A stretch of 64,000 nucleotides of DNA from Croceibacterium_A sp044506885 (lineage in GTDB: Bacteria > Pseudomonadota > Alphaproteobacteria > Sphingomonadales > Sphingomonadaceae). This document shows positions 43,603 through 52,652 of this stretch, piece by piece. Position 1 is the first letter of the stretch. The number at the start of each line of letters is the position of its first letter. The translations under genes and the position numbers were made by a program. The notes below the pieces were generated by a model that was not told the DNA's origin, did no database searches, and worked only from the letters and a program-made list of their open reading frames with translations. The stretch spans positions 1 to 64,000 of the forward strand of contig JBIQKC010000006.1 of NCBI GenBank assembly GCA_044506885.1, given 5' to 3'.

Positions 43603-44237
43603 TGCCGTGGGACCGCAACCAGATGGCCGCCCGCGCGGCGCAGGAATTGCAGGACGGGTTCTACGTCAATCTCGGCATCGGTATCCCGACGCTGGTGGCG
43701 AACCATATCCCGGCGGGCATGGACGTCACGCTCCAGTCCGAAAACGGCATGCTCGGCATCGGTCCGTTCCCTTACCCTGACGAGGTCGACGCCGACCTGA
43801 TCAACGCCGGCAAGCAGACGGTCAGCGAACTGCCGCGCACCGCCTATTTCGACAGCGCCGCCAGTTTTGCGATGATCCGCGGAGGGCACATCGACCTTGC
43901 CGTGCTCGGCTCGATGGAGGTTTCGGAGAACGGCGACATCGCCAACTGGATGATCCCCGGCAAGATGATCAAAGGCATGGGCGGTGCGATGGACCTCGTC
44001 GCCGGGGTCAAGAAGATCATCGTGGTCATGGAGCACGTGTCCAAGAACGGCGACCCCAAGTTCATCCCCGAATGCACGCTGCCGCTGACAGGGCGCAATG
44101 TGGTCGACATGATCGTGACCGACCTCGCTGTGTTCCAGCGCTCCGATCATGCGAGCCCGTTCCGCCTGGTCGAGCTCGCGCCCGGCGTGACGGCGGAAGA
44201 GGTCGCGGAAAAGACCACGGCGCGGTACGAGAGCTGA
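43602..44237 (+). CDS. scoB: Succinyl-CoA:3-ketoacid CoA-transferase subunit B
   Basis: 211 residues, matching the usual length. The catalytic glutamate that forms the CoA thioester lies in LQSENGMLGIGP. GIGIPTLVANHIP and GAMDLVAGVKKIIV are family signatures. The ATG overlaps the scoA stop by one base, so both subunits are made in equal amounts by coupling. Confidence 0.95.
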   Translation: MPWDRNQMAARAAQELQDGFYVNLGIGIPTLVANHIPAGMDVTLQSENGMLGIGPFPYPDEVDADLINAGKQTVSELPRTAYFDSAASFAMIRGGHIDLAVLGSMEVSENGDIANWMIPGKMIKGMGGAMDLVAGVKKIIVVMEHVSKNGDPKFIPECTLPLTGRNVVDMIVTDLAVFQRSDHASPFRLVELAPGVTAEEVAEKTTARYES

Positions 44238-44277
44238 CTCCTTCCTCCGCGATGGGGGAAGGAGTAGAGGCCGCTTC

Positions 44278-44973
44278 ATGGCCTACACCCTCATCACCGC
44301 CAACCGGAACTATTCGAGCTGGTCGTTGCGGCCGTGGCTGCTGATGAAGGCGCTCGGCATCGCTTTCGAGGACCGGATCGAGCCGTTCACGAGCCCCGAC
44401 AATTACGAGGACTTCCGCAAGTTCTCGCCCACCGGACAGGTGCCGCTGTTGATCGCCAAAAAAGCGGGGGGCGAGCGCAAGGTGTGGGATTCGCTCGGCA
44501 TCGCGCTCCATCTCGCAGAACGGCATCCGGGCGTGTGGCCGGAGGACGACGAGGCGCGCGCATTCGCCCAATGCGTGGTGGCGGAAATGCACGGTGGCTT
44601 CGGCGCGCTGCGCAACGATTGCACGATGAATGTCGGGGTGCGCGTGGCGCCCAAGCCGATGTCGCCGGCGCTGGAACGCAACGTCGCGCGGGTGCGGGAG
44701 ATCTTCGAGGAAGGTCTATCCCGCTTCGGCGGGCCATGGCTGGCGGGCCCGGCCTTCACCGCCGCCGATGCCTTCTACGCCCCCGTCGCTTTCCGCATCC
44801 GCACCTATGGCCTCGACGTGGGCGAAGGCGCGGCGTGGGTCGAGCATGTGCTGGCGCACCCGGCCATGCGCGAATGGGAAGCCGCCGCATTGGCCGAAAG
44901 CTGGCGCGAGGAAAGCCACGAGGCCGAGCTGGCGGCGGCCGGGACGGTCACGGCGGACTATCGCCAGAACTGA
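44278..44973 (+). CDS. Glutathione S-transferase family protein
   Basis: 231 residues with a thioredoxin-like N-terminal domain (likely catalytic Ser in NYSSWSLRPWL; glutathione contact in SPTGQVPLL) and an all-helical C-terminal domain. It may conjugate glutathione to electrophiles; the substrate is unknown. AAGGAG occurs about 12 bases before ATG 44278. It follows scoB by 40 bases and may be read from the same promoter. Confidence 0.85.
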   Translation: MAYTLITANRNYSSWSLRPWLLMKALGIAFEDRIEPFTSPDNYEDFRKFSPTGQVPLLIAKKAGGERKVWDSLGIALHLAERHPGVWPEDDEARAFAQCVVAEMHGGFGALRNDCTMNVGVRVAPKPMSPALERNVARVREIFEEGLSRFGGPWLAGPAFTAADAFYAPVAFRIRTYGLDVGEGAAWVEHVLAHPAMREWEAAALAESWREESHEAELAAAGTVTADYRQN

Positions 44974-44974
44974 A

Positions 44975-45119
44975 TCCTCCCCGGCACGGGGAGGGGGACC
45001 ACCCGCAGGGTGGTGGAGGGGCACATGCGGTGAACCGTGCGCCCGTGAGGTCGGGATCGCTTGCCTGTGCCCCTCCACCATGCTTCGCATGGTCCCCTCC
45101 CCCCTTGGGGGAGGATCTT
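44975..45119. repeat. Dispersed palindromic repeat (family 1, copy C)
   Basis: Left end CCTCCCCGGCACGGGGAGGG then GGACCACCCGCAGGGTGGTG; right end CACCATGCTTCGCATGGTCC then CCTCCCCCCTTGGGGGAGG. The first 40 bases are nearly identical to the copy lodged in smr. It fills the gap between the glutathione transferase and the MFS gene. Confidence 0.85.
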
Positions 45120-45181
45120 GTCTAGCCAAGCCGCTTTCGTCTCGCCATGCTCGCCCTTCGGGACCGGAGAGGAATATCTGC

Positions 45182-46453
45182 ATGGCTGTGACGATGCGCC
45201 GCGATTCGCCGTGGCTGGCGCTGGTGCTGCTGACCGCGATCAGCACGGTCGGTTTCATCGACCGCATCGTGATGAACGTGCTGGCGGTGCCGATCCAGGC
45301 GGAGTTCAAGCTGAGCGACACGCAGGTCGGCCTGCTGACGGGACTGGCCTTCGCGGTGCTCAACGTGGCGCTGGGGATAGTCGTCGCGCGTTATGCGGAG
45401 CGCGGGAACCGGCTGTCGCTGATCGCGGTGGGCACGTTCCTGTGGTCGCTGGCGACAGCGGCCTGCGGCATGGCGACGACCTGGATCAACCTGCTGCTGG
45501 CGCGGATCGGCGTGGGCGTGGGCGAGGCGGTCGGGCTGCCGGCGACGCAGTCGGTCATCTCCGACTATTTCCCGCCGGAACGGCGCGCGACGGCGCTGGG
45601 CATCTTCCTGCTCGCGCCGCCGATCGGCGCTTTCCTCGGCTCGGCCGGCGGTTCGTGGATCGGGCAGGAATACGGCTGGCGCGAGGCGTTCTTCATCGCC
45701 ACGATTCCCGGCATATTGCTGGCGTTCGCTGCGTGGATGCTGATCGCCGAGCCGCCGCGCGGCCGCTACGATCCCGGCGCGGGCGACGAGGTTCCCTCGC
45801 TCGGCGAAGTGTTCCGCCGGCTCGTCGGCCTCAAGAGCGCGCGGCAGTTGCTGGCCGGTTCCACGCTCGCCTCGATGGTCGGGTTCGGGCTCAACAGCTT
45901 CATGGCCTTCCTGCTGGTGAGGAAGTTCGAATTCTCGCTGGCCGAGGCGGGGCTGTTCGCCGGCCTGCTCGCCAGCCTGCCGGGCGCGATCTCGGTCGTC
46001 GCCGGCGGGCGATTGGCCGACTGGCTGGGGGCGAGCAATCCGGCCGCCTATGCGCGCATTCCGGGGGTGTGCCTGCTCATCGCCGCGCCGATCTACATGT
46101 TTGCGATCACGCAGGACAATGTGGTCCTGCTGCTCCTGCTCGTGTTCGTCGCCGCGCTGTTCCAGTACACCTATCTCGGGATCACCTTCGGCGTGTTCCA
46201 GAACCTGCTCCACCCGCGCATGCGCGCGACGGGCTCCGCGCTGCTCAACACGGTCTACGGCCTGATCGGACAGGGCCTCGGCCCGCTGCTGGTCGGCTGG
46301 CTGAGCGACCGGCTGGCGACGCAGTACGGCGCGGGCGACGGCCTCGCCTGGGCGATGGCGGCGGTGGCCGCGATCTACTTGTGGTCGGGCACGCACTACC
46401 TGCTCGCCGGGCGGCACTTGCGCGGAGACCTGGCGGGGGTGCGTGAGGGCTGA
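45182..46453 (+). CDS. MFS transporter (spinster-like)
   Basis: 423 residues with 12 hydrophobic segments. Asp/Arg in GFIDRIVMNVL of segment 1 and ARYAERGNR after segment 2 place it with the two carriers of the catabolic cluster at the start of the window. Inner-membrane transport of an unknown, probably organic acid or aromatic, solute. ATG 45182 is preceded by GAGAGGA at good spacing. It converges with the gene on its right with a 9-base gap. Confidence 0.88.
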   Translation: MAVTMRRDSPWLALVLLTAISTVGFIDRIVMNVLAVPIQAEFKLSDTQVGLLTGLAFAVLNVALGIVVARYAERGNRLSLIAVGTFLWSLATAACGMATTWINLLLARIGVGVGEAVGLPATQSVISDYFPPERRATALGIFLLAPPIGAFLGSAGGSWIGQEYGWREAFFIATIPGILLAFAAWMLIAEPPRGRYDPGAGDEVPSLGEVFRRLVGLKSARQLLAGSTLASMVGFGLNSFMAFLLVRKFEFSLAEAGLFAGLLASLPGAISVVAGGRLADWLGASNPAAYARIPGVCLLIAAPIYMFAITQDNVVLLLLLVFVAALFQYTYLGITFGVFQNLLHPRMRATGSALLNTVYGLIGQGLGPLLVGWLSDRLATQYGAGDGLAWAMAAVAAIYLWSGTHYLLAGRHLRGDLAGVREG

Positions 46454-46462
46454 CCATCGCCA

Positions 46463-47737
46463 TCAGTCCTGCACTGCCCAACGGATTTCGACGCCGTCGG
46501 GGACATACAGCACCGGCGGCTCTTCGCCCGCGACGACTAGCGTCTGATCGAGCGGGATCGCATCGTAGGCCTCGCCCGCGACGAACGCCTGCACGAGACG
46601 GCGGCCGGTGGCCGGAAGGAGATCGGCAGGAATGGGCACCGCGCGGCGACCCGTGTCGCGGAGCCAGTCGGGGCGGCCATCGACGCTGGTGACCACGGGA
46701 TGAACCACTTGCAGGTCGGTCGCGTCGCCGAGTCGACCGGCGGCGAGCGGAGCACCGTTCTTCATGAAAATGGCCGGGCCTGTCAGTCGGGCGGCCAGTT
46801 CGCGGTGGAGCGCGCGCCCCTCGGGCCTGTACGCCACCTCGCTGACTTCGGTCTGATCGATCGTCAGGGGATCAAGCCCGGTAAGCCGCGCAAGCCGCGC
46901 GGCCATCCATTCGCTCGCCCCCGGCGGTGGGCGTTCGGCGGCATGGCCGTAGCCGACGTGGATCAGGAACTTCGCGTCGGGGCCGGCTGCGGCGATTGCG
47001 TGGGCGAGGTTCTCCGCCTGCGCTTGCTCGCGTACTACGATGCTCTCTTGCGGCGGGGTGGCGATGAACTCCGGCGTGAAGGGAATCTCATACGATACCG
47101 GCTTGTAACCTAGCGTCATCGCCCGCCGCACGAGGAAACCGAACACGGGGTCTCTGGTGTAGGTCCCGGTGGAGCTGACCGGATAACCCTCCCTAGCCAG
47201 TCGGCTCATCGCGACCGAGGCCATCTCGGTCGTCTGGTTGACGAAAGTCTCGGCCGCGTAGTGGGTAAAGCCAAGCGGCTTGAGCGCCTCGGCCACCTTC
47301 AGAATGAAGGCCCGGTCGCGCGGGCTGTCGTGCGCCTCGTTTACGATGACGACACGCCGGTCGCGGGCGCGCTCGACGATAGCGCGGATCGCCTCCTCGG
47401 CCACTGCTCCGTCATAGGCGGCGAGCTCCGCAAGGTCGGGGGGCGGCAGAGGCGGTGCGGTGGGATCCTTGTAGAAAAACCCGTCGAGCGCAGGACGCTG
47501 CTGGCGGTAGGACGAGCGCAAGTTGTCGCTGATTTCGCTAGGGTCCGCCGATTCGATCTGCTCGAAAGCGTCGAGATAGCGTCCATTCATCAGCAGCGTC
47601 GGGAAGCGCTGTTCGAGCGGCAGCGCGGCGATGGTTTCGTCGCTGGGGACCGACGCGCTGGAGCCCGCTTGCGCCGGCAGCGCGGCTGGAAGGGCCGTCG
47701 CGAGTACCATGCCTGCTGCGACGATCCACGTCTTCAT
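46463..47737 (-). CDS. Secreted Tiki/ChaN-like or esterase-like protein, unknown
   Basis: 424 residues with a cleavable signal (ends near LPAQAGS). The motif VVIVNEAHDSPRDRAFI (about 129-145), AAETF and LIHVGYGHAAE are spaced as in the Tiki/ChaN haem-binding superfamily and the erythromycin-esterase-like fold, where the Glu and His residues form the active or metal site. No closer family is evident. AGGAGGG lies just before ATG 47737. Periplasmic location is likely; function unknown. Confidence 0.7.
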   Translation of the reverse strand: MKTWIVAAGMVLATALPAALPAQAGSSASVPSDETIAALPLEQRFPTLLMNGRYLDAFEQIESADPSEISDNLRSSYRQQRPALDGFFYKDPTAPPLPPPDLAELAAYDGAVAEEAIRAIVERARDRRVVIVNEAHDSPRDRAFILKVAEALKPLGFTHYAAETFVNQTTEMASVAMSRLAREGYPVSSTGTYTRDPVFGFLVRRAMTLGYKPVSYEIPFTPEFIATPPQESIVVREQAQAENLAHAIAAAGPDAKFLIHVGYGHAAERPPPGASEWMAARLARLTGLDPLTIDQTEVSEVAYRPEGRALHRELAARLTGPAIFMKNGAPLAAGRLGDATDLQVVHPVVTSVDGRPDWLRDTGRRAVPIPADLLPATGRRLVQAFVAGEAYDAIPLDQTLVVAGEEPPVLYVPDGVEIRWAVQD

Positions 47738-47791
47738 CAGCCCGCCCTCCTGTCTGACAGATGATATGTCATTTTGTCTTGCAGGAAAGGC

Positions 47792-47819
47792 AAAAGGCCC
47801 CGCCTTGCGGCGAGGCCTT
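47792..47819 (-). terminator. Terminator of metK
   Basis: AAGGCCCCGCC and GGCGAGGCCTT form an 11-bp stem with one mismatch and a TTGC loop. On the minus strand it is followed by a T-rich run (TTTTGCC), 25 bases after the metK stop. Confidence 0.75.
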
Positions 47820-47843
47820 CACGTATTGCCGTAAAGAGTGAGT

Positions 47844-49052
47844 TCAGCCCAGCGCCGCCTTCAGGTCGTCCACCAGGTCGGTCTTCTCCCACGGGAAGAA
47901 GTCGCCTTCGGCCTTGCGGCCGAAGTGGCCGTACGCGGCGGTCTTCCTGTAGATCGGCTTGTTGAGGCCGAGGTGCGTGCGGATGCCGCGCGGGGTCAGG
48001 CCGCCGAGCTTGGCGATGCCCTTGATCGCCTCTTCGATCTCGTCGTCGCCCACCGTGCCCGTACCGTGGGTGTCGACGTAGAGCGACAGCGGCTTCGACA
48101 CGCCGATCGCGTAGGCGAGCTGGATCGTGCAGCGCTGGGCAAGGCCGGCGGCGACGATGTTCTTGGCCAGATAGCGGCTGATGTAGGCGGCCGAGCGGTC
48201 GACCTTGGTCGGGTCCTTGCCGCTGAACGCGCCGCCGCCGTGAGGGGCCGCGCCGCCGTAGGTGTCGACGATGATCTTGCGCCCCGTCAGCCCGGCGTCG
48301 CCGTCGGGCCCGCCGATCTCGAAGCTGCCGGTGGGGTTGATGTGGTATTCGGTTTCGTCCGACAGCAACTCGGCCGGAATCACGTCGGCCACCACCTGCT
48401 TCACGTAGGCGTGCAGTTCCGCCTCCTTCTCGCCCGCGTCGTAGCCTGGCGCGTGCTGAGTGGAGACGACGATGGCGGTGGCGGCCACGGCCTTGCTGCC
48501 TTCGTAGCGCAGCGTGACCTGGCTTTTGGCGTCGGGCTCCAGGAACGGCGCTGCGCCGGAATGGCGGTCGGCGGCCATGCGTTGCAGGATCTTGTGGCTG
48601 TAATCGAGCGTCGCGGGCATCAGGTCGGGCGTGTCGTTGGCGGCATAGCCGAACATGATTCCCTGATCGCCCGCGCCTTCGTCCTTGTTGCCGCTGGCGT
48701 CCACGCCCTGCGCGATATGGGCCGACTGGCCGTGCAGGTTGTTGTAGAACTTCAGCGTCTGCCAGTGGAAGCCGTCCTGCTCGTAGCCGATTTCGCGCAC
48801 CGTGTTGCGGACGGCCTGCTCGATCTCCTCCAGCGCGCCGGGAGCCCAGCCGCCGTTCTCGTAGATGCCCTTGCAGCGGATTTCTCCGGCCAGCACCACG
48901 AGCTGCGTGGTCGTCAGCGTCTCGCATGCGACGCGCGCCTCGGGGTCCTTGGACAGGAACAGGTCGACGACGGCGTCGGAAATCTGGTCGGACACCTTGT
49001 CCGGATGGCCTTCGGAAACACTCTCGGACGTAAACAGGTAACTCTGGCGCAT
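47844..49052 (-). CDS. metK: S-adenosylmethionine synthetase
   Basis: 402 residues. Makes SAM from methionine and ATP. Signatures FTSESVSEGHPDKVSDQISD at the N-terminus, GAGDQGIMFGYA, and GGGAFSGKDPTKVDRSAAY are intact. ATG 49052 is chosen because the conserved MRQSYLFTSE begins there. lnt ends 47 bases upstream, leaving no room for a SAM riboswitch directly ahead of metK. Confidence 0.97.
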   Translation of the reverse strand: MRQSYLFTSESVSEGHPDKVSDQISDAVVDLFLSKDPEARVACETLTTTQLVVLAGEIRCKGIYENGGWAPGALEEIEQAVRNTVREIGYEQDGFHWQTLKFYNNLHGQSAHIAQGVDASGNKDEGAGDQGIMFGYAANDTPDLMPATLDYSHKILQRMAADRHSGAAPFLEPDAKSQVTLRYEGSKAVAATAIVVSTQHAPGYDAGEKEAELHAYVKQVVADVIPAELLSDETEYHINPTGSFEIGGPDGDAGLTGRKIIVDTYGGAAPHGGGAFSGKDPTKVDRSAAYISRYLAKNIVAAGLAQRCTIQLAYAIGVSKPLSLYVDTHGTGTVGDDEIEEAIKGIAKLGGLTPRGIRTHLGLNKPIYRKTAAYGHFGRKAEGDFFPWEKTDLVDDLKAALG

Positions 49053-49099
49053 GCGGCTCGATCCCTTCTGGAGCGATGGTTCCGGAACAGTGGCGGGGT

Positions 49100-50674
49100 C
49101 TAGCGGCGCGCCCGGCGCAAGGCAATCGCACCGCCGGCGAGGAAAATTGTGGCCCACAACAGGCCAAGTACATTGCCCATCCGCGCAAACAACGTCGGCG
49201 GCGCGGCGGGAGGCGCCACGGTGTCGATCCGTCCGGCGACATGCATCGGCAGATGCTCGCGGACCACGCCGCGCGCGTCGATCACCGCGCTGATCCCGGT
49301 GGTCGTGGCGCGCAGCACCGGCAGCCCTTCCTCGATCGCGCGCATCCGCGCCTGCGCCAGGTGCTGTGGCGGGCCGAACATGCCGAACCAGCCGTCGTTC
49401 GATGGGTTGAAGATGTATTCGGGGCGATTACCCGGTTCCGCCACTTCGCCCGAAAACACGATCTCGTAGCAGATCTGCACTCCGGCGCGGCCGTGCGCGC
49501 CGAGGTCGAGCGTGCGTGGCCCCGGTCCGGGCAGGAAGTCGATCGTTCCCGCCACCAGCCGCGTCAGCCCCAGCGGTTCGAGCAGCGGCCGCATCGGCAG
49601 GTATTCGCCGTAAGGCACCAGATGCGCCTTGGCGTAGCCGCCCACGATCTCGCCTTCGTCGTCCAGCGCGGTGACGGCGTTGTGCGCGCCGCGGGCGAAG
49701 CCGTCCTCTATCAGCAGGTCGACCGCGCCGGTCAGCAGCAGCGATCCCGGCCCCATCGTCCGCCCGATCCGCCGGCGCGCGAAATCCGGATCGCCGAGCG
49801 CGGTCATGCGGTCGTAGTAGCGCTGCGGATAGCCGGGCCTCAGATAGTCGGCGAGGCCCGATTCGGGCCACAGCAGCAGCCGCGTCTCGCCCGGCGCGCC
49901 GGGTGGCGAGAGGCGGGCGAGGCGGGCGAAGTGCGCTTCGTAGAACAGCGGATCGCTCAGTTGCGCCTGTTCGATATTGGGCTGGACGATGGTGACCGGC
50001 AGATGCCCTTCGCGCGCTTCTCCGGCGGGCAGGTACATGCCCACGGCCAGCAGCGCCGCCACCAGTCCGGCCACCGCCGCCCGCCGCTCGTGCACCAGAA
50101 GCGCCAGCGTGGCGGCTGCGAACACGGCCGCTCCCGACAGTGCATAGGTGCCCATCCATGGCGTCAGCGCGGCAAGACCGGGCCGGTCGAACGGACCGAG
50201 CAGGACCATGGCGAAGGGGTTCCAGGCGTAGCCGGTGAACACCGTGGCGCGCAGCAGTTCCGACACGGTCCAGCAACCGGCGAAGGCGAACGCCAGCGGC
50301 CAGCGCAGCCCCCTGCCGGCAAAGGCCCGCGCACCGAGCGCCGCCAGTGCCGGATAGAGCGCGAGATAAAGCGACAGCAGCGGCACCGCCACCCAGCCGA
50401 GCGCCGCCGGCATTTCCGCCTGATGGGTGAAGGCGGTGGCGATCCAGTTGTTGCCGAATGTGAAATGCCCGACGCCGAAGGTCCAGCCGAGCCATGCGGC
50501 GCGCTTCGCATCGGGCGCGTCGGCGAGCAGCGCTGCGAATGCAGCCATCGCCGCCAACGCCAGCGGCCACCACCCGAGAGGCGCGAAGCCGGTCGCGGCC
50601 AGCACCCCGAGGACCAGCGCCGCGAGGCCCGGATACGAAGCGATCAGTCGCCGGAACCGGTCGAGACGCGTCAT
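49100..50674 (-). CDS. lnt: Apolipoprotein N-acyltransferase
   Basis: 524 residues: about six N-terminal membrane segments, then the nitrilase-like periplasmic domain with the triad Glu (LLWPESG), Lys (YAKAHLVPYGEYLP) and Cys (VQICYEIVF). It adds the third acyl chain to lipoproteins, several of which are encoded in this window (sodC, mltA, the DUF4136 protein). The lnt-metK order on one strand is common in alphaproteobacteria. Confidence 0.95.
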   Translation of the reverse strand: MTRLDRFRRLIASYPGLAALVLGVLAATGFAPLGWWPLALAAMAAFAALLADAPDAKRAAWLGWTFGVGHFTFGNNWIATAFTHQAEMPAALGWVAVPLLSLYLALYPALAALGARAFAGRGLRWPLAFAFAGCWTVSELLRATVFTGYAWNPFAMVLLGPFDRPGLAALTPWMGTYALSGAAVFAAATLALLVHERRAAVAGLVAALLAVGMYLPAGEAREGHLPVTIVQPNIEQAQLSDPLFYEAHFARLARLSPPGAPGETRLLLWPESGLADYLRPGYPQRYYDRMTALGDPDFARRRIGRTMGPGSLLLTGAVDLLIEDGFARGAHNAVTALDDEGEIVGGYAKAHLVPYGEYLPMRPLLEPLGLTRLVAGTIDFLPGPGPRTLDLGAHGRAGVQICYEIVFSGEVAEPGNRPEYIFNPSNDGWFGMFGPPQHLAQARMRAIEEGLPVLRATTTGISAVIDARGVVREHLPMHVAGRIDTVAPPAAPPTLFARMGNVLGLLWATIFLAGGAIALRRARR

Positions 50675-50726
50675 CGCGGCTCCGTGCCGCGCATCGCGTC
50701 GCCGCGCAAGCGCTCAGAGCTTCGGG

Positions 50727-51413
50727 TCAGCTTGCTTCTTCGAGCGCTTCCTGATCGCCGTTATCGGCTGGGCGCGGACGCCGTGCGCGGGTCCGGGGCG
50801 TGCGCGGGGGTTCTTCCTCGCGCGCTATGGAGGGTGGCAGGACGGCGGCATCGAAAGCGGCTTCGCTGTCCTCGCCCGGCTCGTCGTCGCGCGATGCGCT
50901 GCTCTTCGCTTCGCCGTTCGCGGGATTGCGGCTGCGCGTGCGCGGGCGGCGCGCGCGCGTATCGCGGACGAAGGGATTGTCCCCGGCGTCGGCCTCTTCG
51001 CCTTCGACGCCGGGCGCGCCTTCGCCGGCGCGCGCTTCGCCGTCATCGCCGCGTTCGCGTCGGCGCGATTGCTGATACTGACGGCCTGCGCCCGATTCGG
51101 CCTCGTTGTCGAACTCGTCGTCGTCCGCCGCGTTGTCGCGCTCGCGGTCGTCGCGCTGGGGGCGCTGTTCCTCGCGCTGGGCGCGGCTGTCGGCGACGAC
51201 ACGGAAATAGTGATCGGCAAACTGGAGGTAGTACTCGGTCTGCACCCGGTCGCCGTTGAGCGAGGCGTCGTGCGCCAGCTTCTTGTACTTTTCGAGGAGC
51301 TGGGGCGCATTGCCGCGCGCGCGGCTGTCGATCCGGTTGCCCTGGTTGCCGCCGCCCTGGCCGCGATTGCCGCCACGGCCGCGCCGGCGATTGTTGTTGC
51401 GATTCTGGTTCAA
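50727..51413 (-). CDS. DUF4167 RNA-binding-like protein
   Basis: 228 residues. The N-terminus (NNNRRRGRGGNRGQGGGNQ) is Arg/Gly/Asn-rich, then comes the conserved DUF4167 core (LLEKYKKLAHDASLNGDRV, EYYLQFADHYFRV), then a long disordered acidic/basic tail. Family function unknown; the RGG-like start suggests RNA contact. TTG 51413 is the only start near the family N-terminus. prmC lies just upstream on the same strand, as in many relatives. Confidence 0.85.
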   Translation of the reverse strand: MNQNRNNNRRRGRGGNRGQGGGNQGNRIDSRARGNAPQLLEKYKKLAHDASLNGDRVQTEYYLQFADHYFRVVADSRAQREEQRPQRDDRERDNAADDDEFDNEAESGAGRQYQQSRRRERGDDGEARAGEGAPGVEGEEADAGDNPFVRDTRARRPRTRSRNPANGEAKSSASRDDEPGEDSEAAFDAAVLPPSIAREEEPPRTPRTRARRPRPADNGDQEALEEAS

Positions 51414-51609
51414 AGGAAATCCGTTTCCTCAATTGGGACCGGCCGCGCCGGTCGCATGGCCCCCGCCACCGCGCCTAACACGCCATGTGCAAGGCCGCGT
51501 CGTGGTTCCCCATCTACACAACCGGCGGTTCCCGTCCGCCGCACGTCAAATGATGGAGCTAAGGCCCGGTCCCTGCCGTCTTGGCCGGACCGCTGGCCTA
51601 GTCCTTGAG

Positions 51610-52461
51610 TTAATAGCTCGATCCCGGTTTGCCAAGTCCTAATCGCAGGACCAGCGCGCGCGGGCGGCCGCCGAGGTCGCGCCGCATTTTCACGCCGAAA
51701 CCCGCAGCCTGCGCGATGGCCGATACCGCATCGGCCTGCGTGGCGCCGATTTCGAGAACCGCCACGCCATCGTCCGCAAGCAAAGCCGGAATCTGCGGTA
51801 TCAGTACCCGATAGTCGTCCAGCCCCTCGGGCCCGGCGAACAGCGCGCCTTCAGGCTCCCACCGGCGCACATCGGGCGCGATCGGCGCGTCGTTTTCGAC
51901 ATAGGGCGGATTGGCGAGGATCAGGTCGAAGCGGCCGAGTCCGTCGGTCCAGACGGGGTGGGTCCAGTCTCGCGACAGAAGCTCCACCCGCCCTTCGCCC
52001 GCATGCCGCGCGGCGTTTTGGGCGGCGATCCGCAACGCATCTTCGGACCGGTCGATGCCCACGCCCGCGGCTTGCGGGGCTTCGGCCAGCACGGTCAGCA
52101 GCAGCGCGCCCGATCCGACACCGCAATCGAGCACCCGGCGCGGGGCTGGAAGCGCTTCCAACGCCGCCGCCACTGTCGTCTCGCTATCCATGCGCGGGAT
52201 CAGCACGCCCGGCCCGACGGCGAATTCCCGACCGTAGAACTCCTTGCTGCCGACGATGTAGGCCACCGGTTCATGCGCGGCGCGACGTTCGACCAGTGCG
52301 GCGAAAGCTTCGGGGGCGGGGTCGCGCATATGCCGCAGCAACACTTCCGAACGGCCCGTGCCCAGCGCATGCGCCATCAGCAGCTCGGCATCGAGGCGGG
52401 CGGTGTCCGAAATGGGGGCAAGGCGTTCCGCCGCCTCGCGCAATGCCTGGGCGACCGTCAT
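51610..52461 (-). CDS. prmC: Release-factor glutamine methyltransferase PrmC
   Basis: 283 residues. Methylates the GGQ glutamine of peptide-chain release factors. The SAM fold has LDCGVGSGALLL and the substrate-binding NPPY (184-187). The usual IPRPETE stretch reads IPRMDSE here, a notable but probably tolerated change. Start ATG 52461. prfA, its common partner, is not visible upstream. Confidence 0.94.
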   Translation of the reverse strand: MTVAQALREAAERLAPISDTARLDAELLMAHALGTGRSEVLLRHMRDPAPEAFAALVERRAAHEPVAYIVGSKEFYGREFAVGPGVLIPRMDSETTVAAALEALPAPRRVLDCGVGSGALLLTVLAEAPQAAGVGIDRSEDALRIAAQNAARHAGEGRVELLSRDWTHPVWTDGLGRFDLILANPPYVENDAPIAPDVRRWEPEGALFAGPEGLDDYRVLIPQIPALLADDGVAVLEIGATQADAVSAIAQAAGFGVKMRRDLGGRPRALVLRLGLGKPGSSY

Positions 52462-52652
52462 GCGCCGTTTCTCCGTTGGTCGCGACCCTTAGGGCGAGTT
52501 CGTTTGCACGGGCAAGCGGGAGCTTGCAGCCCGCCGATTCCCCCTTTCGTTCGCGTCGCGCATGCGGCAGGCTTGCATCGACGTGAGCGGTGCGCCCTTG
52601 AACACCGTGTCTTGCCCACCTAATACAGTTACGAGAAGGGAAGGGAGCAGCA

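Noticed and set aside
49053..49099. SAM riboswitch ahead of metK
   Set aside because: Only 47 bases separate lnt and metK and they do not fold into a known SAM-binding pattern.
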